A stretch of DNA of 64,000 bases, taken from NCBI GenBank assembly GCA_018340805.1, contig JACMZG010001911.1, positions 37,579,476 to 37,643,475 of the forward strand. The letters run 5' to 3'. Numbering within the stretch: the stretch's first letter is position 1; each line of letters opens with the position of its first letter. Below are positions 35,345-46,602 of the stretch, piece after piece. A model generated the notes under the pieces. It did no database searches and had not been told where the DNA came from. It worked only from the letters and a program-made list of their open reading frames with translations. The translations under genes were made by a program, and so were the position numbers. Source of the stretch: Microvelia longipes (Eukaryota; Arthropoda; Insecta; Hemiptera; Veliidae).

Positions 35345-36348
35345 AGTGTAGATACATTAACTGCTACTTTAACTTCCTGTGTCAATTATTATAATTGCAA
35401 TAAAAAATATACTTATATTTAAGAAATAAAACCATAACACATAAAACTTCTCGTATAAAATGCTACACTTCACCTTGGTACAAAACATAATTTAAACTAA
35501 GGAGTTGTAAACTATTATTATACCCTGGTTTTGTATACTTTTACAAAGATATTTTTTGACATTATGTTGGACATTTCACAAAAGCTAAAGCGATATTGCT
35601 TTTTTTTAAAGTATTAAAAGATTGCATTCACATAAGAAAAGGCCAAGTAAATATTTTGGTGAATGAATGAATGAAAAGCTTACAAAAATATTTCATAGGT
35701 TTAGAATATTTAACGATTAAAGAAACATAAAAATAGATTTGAGTAAAAACTAAGAAATTTAGGCCAAACTAGAGATGCATAGTCGGCCTCTATGTACAGA
35801 TATATTATATTCTCTTATGTATTAATTGCTTACATCTGTAATAGAGTGGGTTCGTAAATATTAGTTAAGATAACAATGTTATATAAATAAGCCGCTTACG
35901 ATTTTACATAATATTGCCACAAGGTAGAATAATGATTCTAAATTACGTTTATATTTTAGAGAAGTAATTGGAGTTTGGAATTAAGAATCTTAAAAAAGAA
36001 TTTTGTAGTAAAAACCAAGTTACAGTTGTTCTTAAGAGTTTAAGTAAAGATTATATTAAATAAAGAAAATTTATGACTATAATACTGTAATCAGCATTAA
36101 TGGTTATTAGAGACAGATAACTAAAACAGAAAGATAAACAATGGGTGAGGAAAAAGTAAACAAAGTCTCAAAGATAAATAATTAACACAACCAAGCCAAT
36201 TATTGCAATACTCCAAGAATCATCAATATTTGTCAGAAGTCAGTACTGACACATTATATATCATTTGGTTGTGTACCATATGCACAATAAGCGGGAGCAA
36301 ACATTCATTAATATAAGATCATTAAAATCAACAGTGGAGACAAATCAA
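35345..36348. other. AT-rich intronic DNA, no gene seen
   Basis: Stops in all frames and no repeat recognised. Confidence 0.4.
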
Positions 36349-36770
36349 ATTACATTCCTAAATAGTTTCTAAATTACATTCCTCAATCGATCCTAAATTA
36401 TATTCCTAAATCGTTTCTAAATTACACTCCTAAATCGATCCAAAATTATATTCCTAAATCGTTTCTAAATTACACTCCTAAATCGATCCTAAATTATATT
36501 CCTAAATCGTTTCTAAATTACACTCCTAAATCGATCCTAAATTATATTCCCAAATCGTTTCTAAATTACACTTCTAAATCAATCCTAAATTATATTCCTA
36601 AATCGTTTCTAAATTACACTCCTAAATCGATCCTAAATTATATTCCTAAATCGTTCCTAAATTACACTCCTAAATCGATCCTAAATTATATTCCTAAATC
36701 GTTCCTAAATTACACTCCTAAATCGATCCTAAATTATATCCCTAAATCGTTCCTAAATTACATTCCTAAA
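36349..36770 (+). repeat. Minisatellite with 48-bp dimeric unit
   Basis: Two alternating 24-bp monomers, CCTAAATCGATCCTAAATTA plus TATT and CCTAAATCGTTTCTAAATTA plus CACT, are repeated about eight to nine times as a dimer. In the last units TTTC changes to TTCC, so the array has a directional gradient. It ends at a 19-bp palindrome GATCAAGATCATCTTGATC (about 36775). Confidence 0.93.
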
Positions 36771-36840
36771 CCCGATCAAGATCATCTTGATCTTGAATTT
36801 ATCTATCTAAAATTAAATAGAAATCAGAGCTTGATCAATG

Positions 36841-36930
36841 AGTCCCCCCTTCTAAAAAATCTACCCTCCTCCCAACCCCCTCCAAGACCCTAACCTCATA
36901 AGCTCATATTTTCTTTGAGAAATCCCTAAA
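36841..36930 (+). repeat. Repeat G copy
   Basis: GAGTCCCCCCTTCTAAAAAA, CCAAGACCCTAACCTCATAA, GCTCATATTTTCTTTGAG and AAATCCCTAAAA match the copy at 20725-20820. Confidence 0.6.
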
Positions 36931-36934
36931 ATGT

Positions 36935-38760
36935 TAAAAAAATGTATACACACAAGTCAGCATGATTTCTGTATTCACTATTTTTGTTCTCTACACAGGT
37001 TGAATTTGGACTATGAGGGCTATAATATTTTGACAGAATAAAAACATTATTGCACGGACTGTAACCTGTTAAAGTTCGACACACAGCTAAAATCAGTTGA
37101 CAGCTTGGGAAAATAGACTTAAGGAACCAATAAAGTTGGCCTGATTTGAAATTGAGAGCTTGGTTTAACCTCAAGGGATAACCTCATTGGCTCCTTCGCA
37201 TTATTTTCCCACACTGTCAACTGATTTTACCCGTGTGTCAGAAATATTTAATTATTTCAATATAAAATCATTTCCTTATTCAAAGTGTAAAACGTTAAAA
37301 TATATAAATATAGAAGAGTAAACAAATATATTAGTTAAAATATTATATAATCATAACCGACTCGGTGGTTCGATTTTACTGCATAATTATACACAATATT
37401 AAATTTCATTAATAAACCAACTCAATATTTATAACAGGTATCAAATAATACTGTATGGATATTATTTAGTAATAATATCCATTAAGACATACATTGGAAA
37501 AATTAGTTCTGCATGTGATTACTTTTATCTTGTGAATATTATTTAAATTTTATTTCGAGTTAATACAATTATTAACAAATAGATGATTAATACAAGTATT
37601 CTAATTCTGATTTAAAGTACAAATAAGTAACTTGTATCTGTTGTTTCTGTATTGTTTTATAACATCTACACTTTATTTGAAAATATCTACTCTGCCATTT
37701 CGTCACAAAAAGACTTTTAAAAATGCATGCAAAACTCTATGGGATATTAAATAAGTTCCACTCAGTCTCTTAGCGCTTTAGTAATAATGTTTGTCGTGTA
37801 AAAATAAAACTATTTGTAAAATAAAGCATTGACACGTCTTTTAGCAAGTTTATTATTTATTAAATTTGATAAAAGACTTCTCGAGATATTTGTACCTTAA
37901 AAACTATTAATTTTTTAAATATTAAAACAACTGTTTTAGGATATTATAAAAACAAATACGGGAATAAAAACAATACAGAAACAAAAGACAAAAATTACTT
38001 ATTTGTACCGTAAAATAGAATTGATTACTTGTATTAATCTTATGTATGTTATTAATTTTAATTAAATTTAAATAAAATTTTAATAATATTTACAAAACTT
38101 AGGTAAAACAGAAGCAGAACTAATTCTTACAAAGTATGTCTGACATCAAAAAATAATATACATAAAAATAGACAGACACTTCACAATAAAAATAAGAAAG
38201 GTTCTAAATTAAAACCACTGTTAAAAATCCTGCAAACAGTGCACGATTTAAAACACTGTTTTTGCACACTCTGATGCAGATTGTATGATGTATAAAATAA
38301 GGACTTTCAAAATAAAAACTTGACGTGTATTACACAATCCAGAAATAAAATTTATCAAAAGAACTTTTTCAAGGGCCAAAGGGTCACAAAGGAAAAGATA
38401 AGAAACAAAAGTCACGAAAATTTATGTTCATAAGCCCTTTCTATGGAAAGACAGCATGTTATTAAATGTGTTTCGTGAAGATATCATAATAAAGAATAAA
38501 ATTGTAACTTATATAAAATATAAAAAGTAACAAAAATGGAAAACTACAAGCGGCACGATTTAAAATGGTCACGATTATAACAAGTAATCTCACAGGTTCT
38601 AGATAAAATTCGTCATAAAGTTATAATTTACAAACATGTTCATCCAATTATAATCATGAAGAACTAATACACACCAAGAACATTGATGGGAAAGCAGAAT
38701 AATTAAAACATAAATTGTTTTCAAACATATAACATAGTGTTTTTAATATCAGAAAGGCAA
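36935..38760. other. Intronic DNA, no gene seen
   Basis: The words AAAATCAGTTGACAGCTTGG (37090) and CACTGTCAACTGATTTTACC (37211) form an imperfect inverted pair 120 bp apart. The 82-codon minus frame at 36926-37174 has no domain. The rest is AT-rich. Confidence 0.4.
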
Positions 38761-38764
38761 ACTG

Positions 38765-38842
38765 AAACGATCCCCCCCACAACTTTCATCATCCAACCTC
38801 ATAAGCGTAATTTTCATGATGCAAATTCGCTAAAAAATAAAT
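38765..38842 (+). repeat. Repeat G fragment
   Basis: CCAACCTCATAAGCGTAATTTT and GCAAATTCGCTAAAAAATAA repeat the 3' half of repeat G. Confidence 0.45.
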
Positions 38843-38914
38843 AACCTAGGTAACCATAGATAAATACTCAAAGTATCTGATTTTTGACCACTGGGGCTGA
38901 AATAGATGTTTTTA

Positions 38915-39400
38915 ATGACCGCTGGGAATGAATCAGAAGTTTAGAATGTCTTAAGAGGAGCGAAGTGAGAATGAGGTGAGGAAATGTTCCAATATATGTC
39001 ATATCGGAATATTTCCTCACTTGATCAGACACGCTCATTCTCACCTCTCTCCTCCTAAAACATTCATAACTTCTGATTCCTCCAGCGGTCATTTAGTACA
39101 TCACCTCTTCGCTCTCCCTAGGCATCCTCAGACATCATTTTTAGTCCCTGTGGTCACTCATTCAGGTACAGACATTTTTCCGTGTTTTATCATGATGGTT
39201 AATGTTTATAAAAAAATATTTTCCGAATAGCACAACTAGACCTAAGAGTTAATTTTAATAAAGTTTCAACTCTCTACCATAAACAAACTAGAAGCAAAAA
39301 TGATAACACACGCACAAATTTATATGCAGACAGAGACAGACTAAATACCTTAAAAGAAGAATTTAACAAAAGTCCTGGATTTTTAGAGAAAACGCATTGC
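38915..39400 (+). repeat. Repeat A copy with a large palindrome at its 5' side
   Basis: Arms of about 85-94 bp meet near 39000: GACCGCTGGGAATGAATCAG on the left and CTGATTCCTCCAGCGGTCAT on the right, with GTGAGGAAATGTTCC / GGAATATTTCCTCAC at the centre. Beyond it the family continues through AGCACAACTAGACCTAAGAG to GCAGACAGAGACAGAC. The overlapping frames on both strands are products of this palindrome. Confidence 0.75.
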
Positions 39401-39439
39401 TTTTTCAAATGAAATGAATAAGAATAAATAGAAAAAATG

Positions 39440-39915
39440 GGGAATGGGGTACCTCGGAACTTTTCTTATCAAGTTGGATTCGATACTTAAAAATTCACCA
39501 AATTTATACTGCAACACGTGTTCCGACTCGCTTTGTTGGTCTAGGACAGTACCGTACCCATCCAGGCACTAACTTCGCTCGATTTATCTTAACTTTTATG
39601 ATCACTTTTAATGAATTTTAAAATGTTTACTGTCATTTTTGGCGGAAAATAACGTCATATTTTTTTCCGGATAGCACAACTAGAACTAAAAAAATATTTT
39701 AGCATAAATACACAAAGAGATACGAAGATAACAGACCCAGACACGTGTGTGTCTGTCTGTATGTGTATACAAACGGACAACTTTGTGAACCCCACATAGA
39801 TGGTCTTCAAGACATCTGCAATGAATAATTGATGTGAAATCTCGGATTTAGATTTTTAATGCAAACAAAGTACTTTTCCTACATACATAAATGAGGGAAA
39901 TAAAAAAAGAAAAAT
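39440..39915 (+). repeat. Repeat A copy with internal deletion
   Basis: Starts GGGGAATGGGGTACCTCGGA, continues with CGACTCGCTTTGTTGGTC and CTAACTTCGCTCGAT, then jumps to TCCGGATAGCACAACTAGAA and runs to GCAAACAAAGTACTTTTCC and the 3' end. Confidence 0.75.
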
Positions 39916-39919
39916 CAAA

Positions 39920-40600
39920 ACAAATCAATATTTATGATATTATTTATTAATTTCTAAAAAATTCTATTTTGAAAAATTCTTTATATTAAATTTATATGAT
40001 GGCTTTATGAAAAAAATATAATTTCCCTAGGGCACAACATAAAAGTGGTTAATGGAACAAAACGTTAATAAAACAAATCATTTACCCTCGTTTAGAAATA
40101 AAACTATTAATAACATTAAATAGAAAAGATTCAAAGGCAATATTGATTAATGGAAAACGGAAGTTTTAATAGATTATTAACAATATGAACAATTTCTCTT
40201 TAAATTAATTTTGAGCTATAAATAAGAAAGTATCCTTAAGGAAGAATCGATAAAAAATATAATTAAAACATTTTTTATAGATAAATTAATAAGGAAGAAT
40301 ATTAAAATACACATAACTGACAGTGAGTTAACTAGTTTCTTTGCATTATAGTCTTACATGATGTAAAATTTAAATTATCTAAGAAAGGGCAATTTATTAA
40401 ATCTGCTAAACCATATAACGGGGTTTGTAATTAGCTCTCAATAAATAAGTTCTTCGTAGAGGTCTCATCTTTTAAATCATTATATGCTTTTTATGTTTTC
40501 GCTATATTTATATAGACAATAACATAATACCTAAAAATCCTGTTACTTTATTTATGAGGTATACTTTTTATGACCTTATATCTAACAACAAAAATTATGA
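39920..40600. other. AT-rich intronic DNA, no gene seen
   Basis: Nothing recognised apart from stop-rich AT DNA. Confidence 0.4.
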
Positions 40601-40604
40601 TATA

Positions 40605-40690
40605 GGGTTCAGAACTTTTCCACGCTTTATCGGATTCGCTAAGCTCATCCAACACTTCATACTTGCTTCGCTCATCCTCAAACAATGAGA
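40605..40690 (+). repeat. Repeat A 5' fragment
   Basis: GGGTTCAGAACTTTTCCACG, GGATTCGCTAAGCTCATCC and TACTTGCTTCGCTCATCCTC are the 5' blocks. The fragment ends about 30 bp before the hAT element. Confidence 0.6.
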
Positions 40691-40982
40691 AAGTACAGCA
40701 GGCGTATTGAAATTTAAATTTCAGTGGCGTAGATAGCGGGGAGGCAGGGACGGCATCGCACCCCCAGATTTGGCCGGGGGGCATTAAAACGCTTCATTTA
40801 TTTTATTTTTAAAAGACCAAGATGTTTTACGTTTTTGTCCATACGTCACGATGTAATTAGTAATGAAATCCCAAAATTGATTAAAAGTAGTATGTAATCT
40901 AAGTTGCAATACTTGGCTTAAGCGTATTATATTAGAGTATTAGGAGGATATCAGTCACAGACAATGATACTAAAGTGAGAAT

Positions 40983-41006
40983 GTGTGTGTGTGTGTGTGT
41001 GTATAT
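40983..41006 (+). repeat. (GT)n microsatellite
   Basis: About 20 bp of GT ending GTATATAG, inside the hAT element. Confidence 0.95.
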
Positions 41007-41140
41007 AGTTCGGGTGACAATGGTTAACAATAAATTAATAGTGAGCTTCTGTCACTTAAAAATTTGATACCTATTATTTGATCTATTAAAATCTATAATT
41101 AAGAATAAATTAGCGGATGTAATTCCTAACGTTACTATCA

Positions 41141-41323
41141 GCTTATCGAATACTATTAACAATTCCAGTCTTGGTAACATTTTGTGAAAGAAGTTTTTCA
41201 AAACTCAAAATAATAAAAGGCTATTTAAGAACCAAAATGAGCCAAGAGAGGTTGTCCGGGTTGTCAAATATTTCAATAGAGTCGGAAACTTCTTGTAGAT
41301 TAGACCTAACTAAAGTTATATAG
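41141..41323 (+). pseudogene. hAT transposase C-terminal (hATC) fragment
   Basis: A 60-codon open stretch ends in TAG. It reads AYRILLTIPVLVTFCERSFS, then KLKIIKGYLRTKMSQERLSG and LSNISIES. This follows the hATC dimerisation domain of hAT transposases of the ZMYM1/DUF4371 type (RILLTIPVTVASAERSFSKLKLIK-YLRSTM-QERLS-LA-LSIE). Just upstream, at 41100-41145, another frame reads NKLADVIPNVTI, which fits the residues that should precede it, so a frameshift lies near 41140. The Cys in place of the usual Ala-Ser before ERSFS, the frameshift and the early stop mark it as dead. Confidence 0.8.
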
Positions 41324-41689
41324 AAGTGTTCGTTAGTGCTAAAGTAAAGAGGCAAATTAAGCAAAATGCAATATAATAAACAAATATAATGGTAGAAGAA
41401 GGAGTGGGTAAAAATATAAAACAGTCTTTAGAAGACGAAGAAAAAATAGTAATCACGCCATAGTTGGTTCCAAGCCCGAAAAAGTGAGAGGGCTATTTTT
41501 TACGGTTGGCAAAAATACATTTTTAGGGGGTGATGATAAATGTTGGGTATCGCTAGCCTTGTTTGCTCCTCTAAGAAAAAATACTTATCTACATCACTGG
41601 TAACTTTGCATACTTGTTAATTACATCAAGGGAATCACTCGTCCCAACGCTAAACTCAATTTGATGGATTTTAAGATTTTTTAAGTTCT

Positions 41690-42235
41690 TTTTATAAAAA
41701 ACCCATACAAGTTTATCAATAAAAATTGAACTAATGCTGAACAAGAAATTAAACTTAGCACATTAGTTTAGTATCTCAGTCGTTAACACTCATGTTCTGT
41801 TGCCACTAATATGAGACATAAATCATGAGGGTAAATGTATAAAAGACTTCAAGTCGGAGTGCGTAGAAGAATTACTTCTATCCTCCTTCCTAATAATAGC
41901 TCATAAGTTAGTCTTATAAATAAGATTACATGCAACCCATATTTCAAAGTACTACGATCAATTTTCCATGCTTTATGAATTTTCGCTGACACATTATAGA
42001 CGGTAGTATAGAAGTAGACTTAAAGAATGATTTTTGTACAAAGTCAACTCTTCAGGATAAACATAATAGAAGCTACGATAAAAAAGACACACAAGAAGAC
42101 GGACAACCTGATAAAAACAACATAAAGACTTAAAAAAAGCTGCAACGTAAACTTACGGTGAAATCTATTCACCAAGTTTCAGAAAACACAATATTTTTTC
42201 GATAACTACGGTACAATAAGGAAATGTATACAAAA
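41690..42235 (+). repeat. Repeat A copy, 3' two thirds
   Basis: Contains AAAATTGAACTAATGCTGAA, TTACATGCAACCCATATTTC, AGAATGATTTTTGTACAAAG, AGAAGCTACGATAAAAAAGA and AGAAAACACAATATTTTTTC with the terminal ACGGTACAATAAGGAAATG. Confidence 0.7.
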
Positions 42236-42504
42236 AAAAACTTTATTTCTCGTTAGTCCTTAACAACAAAATTTAAAAGTAATCAAGTAGATGAGTACTT
42301 TTTAACCCCTTTTTTATGAGGCGCAACTTAACATTTTATAGAAATGTTGCATGTAGAAAAAAAGTAATAGAAGAACAAGTAAAGCGGACCTAGGGTTGTA
42401 ACTTTATCAACCTAAGTATATGGAACGAGAGAGAAAACAAATAAGCCTGTCAAGAAAATTAACCAAAGAATATCATGTTTCCAACTTGAAAATACTAAAC
42501 ATAA

Positions 42505-43210
42505 AATAATTCTGGCGCGGTGGTCCGCATGTCGGGCGAATTTCCTTTGGATGCGTGTTTCCGTGCTTTTTACATTATATAAGTTTACAACTACTAAATA
42601 AATAATTCCGGCGCGGTGGTCCGCTGTCGGCGAATTTCATTTAGAATGCGTGTTTCCGTGCTAAAACCATTTCTTGCTTAGCAAGAACCATGCCCATTGC
42701 GTGGTTCCGGTTCATGCTTTAGAACCTAAGCAGTTACTCAATTGTCAAGCACTGCTCGTAACTCATTTTGTCTGTATTTTTCAAAGGAAATGCGCATAAT
42801 TATCCAGTTGGTTGTACAAAACTATGCCTCTAAAATAGATGTACACACTATTTTTGCACTAGTTTAAAGCATAGTTACTTATCTTTAAGCTTAGTCAGTT
42901 ATCTTAAAGGATTTAGCGCATTTCCTTTGAAAAATACAGACAAAATGAGTTACGAGCAGTGCTTGACAATTGAGTAACTGCTTAGGTTTAAAGCATGAAC
43001 CGGAACCACGCAATGGGCATGGTTCTTGCATAAGCAAGAAATGGGTTGTTTAGCACGGAAACACGCATTCTAAATGAAATTCGCCCGACAGCGGACCACC
43101 GCGCCGGAATTATTTATTTAGTAGTTGTAAACTTATATAATGTAAAAAGCACGGAAACACGCATCCAAAGGAAATTCGCCCGACATGCGGACCACCGCGC
43201 CAGAATTATT
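42505..43210. repeat. Large inverted repeat (arms near 290 bp) made of SINE sequence
   Basis: The left arm 42505-42795 and right arm 42916-43210 are reverse complements with few differences, separated by about 120 bp. Each arm holds two copies of the motif TTCYGGCGCGGTGGTCCG, a TGGTTCCGGTTCATGC block and the tail TTTTTCAAAGGAAATGCGC next to the spacer. TGGCGCGGTGG resembles a pol III A box. The 75- and 73-codon frames here are shadows. A natural reading is two SINE-derived elements inserted head to head, or one copied by a fold-back event. Confidence 0.88.
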
Positions 43211-43239
43211 TTTAGTTGTAAACTTATATTAGGTAAAAA

Positions 43240-43346
43240 AACAATAAAAAATATTGTCCCTACTAGGATTTGAACCCAGGTACTCTGGGTTTGAGTGCAC
43301 GCATCCAAAGGAAATTCGCCCGACATGCGGACCACCGCGCCAGAAT
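43240..43346 (-). mobile_element. tRNA-derived SINE copy
   Basis: On the minus strand TTCTGGCGCGGTGGTCCGC (A-box-like TGGCGCGGTGG) is followed 60 bp later by GGGTTCAAATCCTAG (B-box-like) and AGGGACAATATTTTTTATTG. It is the fifth copy of the head motif found in the neighbouring inverted repeat. Confidence 0.6.
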
Positions 43347-43384
43347 TATTTTCTAGTTGTAAACTTATATAAGTAAAAAAAAAC

Positions 43385-43480
43385 GATAAAAATTATGGAC
43401 CCTTCCAGGATTCGAACCCAGGTACCCTGAGTTTGAGTGGTCGTATTGACTCCGGGCCACTGCCATTCAACTCAGAGGCC
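43385..43480 (-). mobile_element. tRNA-derived SINE head
   Basis: The minus strand reads GAGTTGAATGGCAGTGGCCC (A-box-like TGGCAGTGG), then CTCAGGGTACCTGGGTTCGAATCCTGG, of which GGTTCGAATCC is a perfect B box, then AAGGGTCCATAATTTTTATC. The 3' half matches the copy at 43240-43346. No full cloverleaf could be drawn, so I do not call it a tRNA gene. Confidence 0.6.
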
Positions 43481-43790
43481 CAAAACATAGAAAACGACAC
43501 CCTACTCGAAATTTAATTTTCAACGACCGTAATTTTGGTTTTTTATAATTTTGTGGTTTTTTTCGACTTTTTGGTAACTTAAGTGATCGTATCGACTTCG
43601 GACCGGTTTCATTCGATTCACGCCAAAATTACATAGAAAACGACACCCTACTCGAAATTTATTTTTTATCGACCTAAATTTTGGTTTTCGGTCATTTACA
43701 ATGGTTTTTTCGATTTTTAGGTCACTTGAGTGGTCGTATCGACTTCGGACCGGTTTCATTCGATTCAGCGTCTCAAAAAACATAAATATT
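43430..43790 (-). repeat. Tandem repeat of about 150 bp grown from a SINE part
   Basis: Three successive units each carry a GAGTGGTCGTATCGACTTCG-like block (about 43435, 43581 and 43730), and the first two carry GAAAACGACACCCTACTCGA (about 43491 and 43637) plus an AATTTTGGTTTT stretch. The first unit overlaps the SINE head at 43385-43480. The 118-codon minus frame and 83-codon plus frame here come from the array. Confidence 0.8.
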
Positions 43791-43992
43791 GACCTTTTTC
43801 GCGGCAAAAAATATACCCTGAATTTGCCAATTTTTGAAAATTTCGCTGACTCAGCAAACCGGGTTGCTGACGTCACAAAAACCTGGTTTTCAATAGGGTT
43901 CGTGTCCTCCCAAAGGTTGATTTTTGTACCAAGTTTGGTTAAAAAATATTAATCCGTTCGAAAGATAGAGTGTTTACAAGAAAGTGTCTAGA

Positions 43993-44116
<124 letters not shown>

Positions 44117-44240
44117 AAGTCTCACGAAATTTTTTTTCGTCATAAGGGACCTCTGAAACGGATTTGTGTCGTGGTCCGAGGTTCGAATTCCGCCATGACG
44201 CCTATCCCATTAGGCGAATTTTCAAAGGAAATTCGCTAAA
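44117..44240 (+). mobile_element. SINE copy, 3' half
   Basis: GTGTCGTGGTCCGAGGTTCG with GGTTCGAATTCC (B box), then CATTAGGCGAATTTTCAAAG and the tail GGAAATTCGCTAAAA. The 5' part ends in the (TA)n tract. Confidence 0.65.
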
Positions 44241-44244
44241 AAGA

Positions 44245-46600
44245 AAAATATAAATAAAATGTTTCTTTTAATAAGTTCTTTACCACTATAAGTTATTTAT
44301 TTTGTCTTCAATGTATTACTAACATTTAATTATTTACTTTAAAAAATACGTTCATACATAAAATTATAATATAAACAATAAATTAATAAAGTAATTAAGA
44401 ATAAAGAGTTGCGAAATAGGTACTTAAAATAAATCTCTTATTGATAAATTAAGGGTATGAGCTTACAACCAATAAGAAAAATTATTATAAAAAATAAATT
44501 ATGTTGAAACTTTTAAACATAATAGTTACTTGTCCACTTAAATTATATCATTATTACAACAATGCAATAATTTAATATTATACAGCGGGTATTGTATTTG
44601 GCTACTGGTACATCTACTACACAAAACACGTCAATAGAAGGATATATTTACTAAAATTGCTTAAAAAAACTCCAGGGACATTTCACAAGATCTTTTTTAA
44701 CAGGATATACTTCTGAGTTATTATTCATGGATGAACAGTAAAAAGAAACAGATAATAAACAGGAAATAATCAAGTCCGGAAGGAAATATTATTAAAAATA
44801 ACCAGGTCAAGTAGTTTAAATACAAATAAGAATAAAAATTAAATTTAAGGATATTTTAAATCGCAAATGAGAGAAATTCTTGAAAAATGTTTATTAATAA
44901 TAGTACTTGATAAATATTTTAACAAAGTTTTGTATTTTAAAATTAAATAAAATTTAACTTTCCGCCCGCTTCGCTTGCTATTTACCGGGCTTTAATTATC
45001 ATTGTATTAGCTATAATACAATGTGTTGGCATGATCTGGCAAGGTAATAACTTGAACTCAAAGCTCGTTACCATACTACTACTTATAGGGTTTGATCAAC
45101 TGAAGAGGTTAGCTCAGTGCTACTAATAACCTAAAACTATAGCCATTTGGAGCAAATCTCTATACGCAGTAAGCCTGTAGTAATTTCGAACAGTTTACCT
45201 GATATCTGACACTAGTACCTAGTCACTGGCAGCGTTTTCCACAAGTAGCAAGTTAAAAAATGTTTTAGTTTTAGTCTCTGTTTACAGAGACAGTTGCAGT
45301 ATGTTATTAAATACACCGATACAAAAAAAAAAAAACTTAATACCACTCTGCTACATATACCCACAAAATATAGCCTAATCTAGGTATATTTCAACCGATG
45401 CCATACACTCAGGTTAGGTTATGGTGATGATCCACAACCTAAATAACCTTGCACACATGCAATTTTTAAATTGATAATAAACATAATGTTATATACGAAA
45501 TAGGCTTAATAAAAACTTATACTTAAAAAAAAATCAATAATCATGTAAGTTTAATTAAGGGTAAATTTTGTTTTCGAGTACAACTGAGTATCATTATAAA
45601 TTAAATCAAAGGAAATAAATTCTCTAAACATTTATAAACAACAATTTCAACTTAATTTAATTTTACTCATAATTTCCAATTTCCTTTGGAACAAAATACT
45701 TATTGTTTTCTTCCAAGAAAGAAATGCCTAATTAAAATGCATAATCATGGTAGCATGAATTTTAAAAAAAATTAATTTATCTTGACATTAAAAGAAAGGA
45801 TAATTAAAATCTTTTCAATATTATTAAATGACACAGAAAAAAATTGTACCAGTATAAGGACCAACAATTGTTTGAGAAAGGCCCGTAATGACGACAATAA
45901 TTTGCAAATATAAATCTAGATAGAGACAAGGGAAGCAATTTATTTTGAGTTATATAATTTAAACAAATTTGAACAAAATTGAATAGAAAGGAAAAAGCAT
46001 TGCCTCAGGGGTTCAGTCCGAGCCATTCTTCACTTTTAAATACAAATGAAGGTTCTGGTGTTCAGAGAGAATGTTTCAAATTGACCAGTTATCCAGTACT
46101 GTAAAATAATAAATTTTTAAAAACGACACATTTATACAATATTGAGACAATTTCTACTAAGAAAAAGTAGTGAAGATAAGTACAAAAAGAAATAAGCAAA
46201 CGCTTTTTTACTCTGATACCCCTCTTGAAATCTGATATAATTAAGTGTTTTAAAAACAAAATAATCGTTTTCATTAAAAGAAAGCCTTATTACTTGATGA
46301 GTAAATAAAAAGATAAATTTCTGATAATTTTTAGACATAGATCATAAGTTTTGTTATTGCATAAGAGATATAAAAGTTACTATTAAATTGATCTGTGCTT
46401 CCGAACACTATCAGTGTTTCCGTGTTTTCAAGTGTCGATTGCTTCTAAGTAGAAATGCAATCAATTAAGTGTTTCTATATATTTATGCGTTCATTACTTT
46501 AATTTTTTACCGTATTTACTACTTTCATAAGCATTGAATTCAGTATCGAAAACCATTAAAATAAATAATGCTAATTATAGTGTTTTAAACAGTTTAGATG
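44245..46600. other. AT-rich intronic DNA, no gene seen
   Basis: TTAGCTCAGTGCTA at 45110 looks like a tRNA A box but no B box follows. Frames at 46089-46338 (minus) are chance frames rich in F and L. Confidence 0.4.
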
Positions 46601-46602
46601 AT

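Larger units (their letters stand above)
40722..41599 (+). mobile_element. hAT DNA transposon, decayed and internally deleted, 878 bp
   Basis: The ends are CAGTGGCGTAGATAG and the inverted CTACATCACTG, a hAT-type terminus. The flanks TTAAATTT (40714-40721) and GTAACTTT (41600-41607) agree at six of eight positions, fitting a diverged 8-bp duplication. After the GC-rich left end a (GT)n run and then the C-terminal part of a transposase follow. At about 300 residues or less of coding room it is far shorter than a full hAT element, so most of the transposase gene is deleted. Confidence 0.75.

Noticed and set aside
34920..35385. Regular 25-26-bp spacing as a CRISPR array
   Set aside because: Units are contiguous without unique spacers and the genome is animal; it is a minisatellite.
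43520..43952. 118- and 83-codon frames on opposite strands
   Set aside because: Both come from the SINE-derived tandem units.
45105..45200. tRNA gene suggested by TTAGCTCAGTGCTA
   Set aside because: No B box at the right distance and no acceptor stem pairing.
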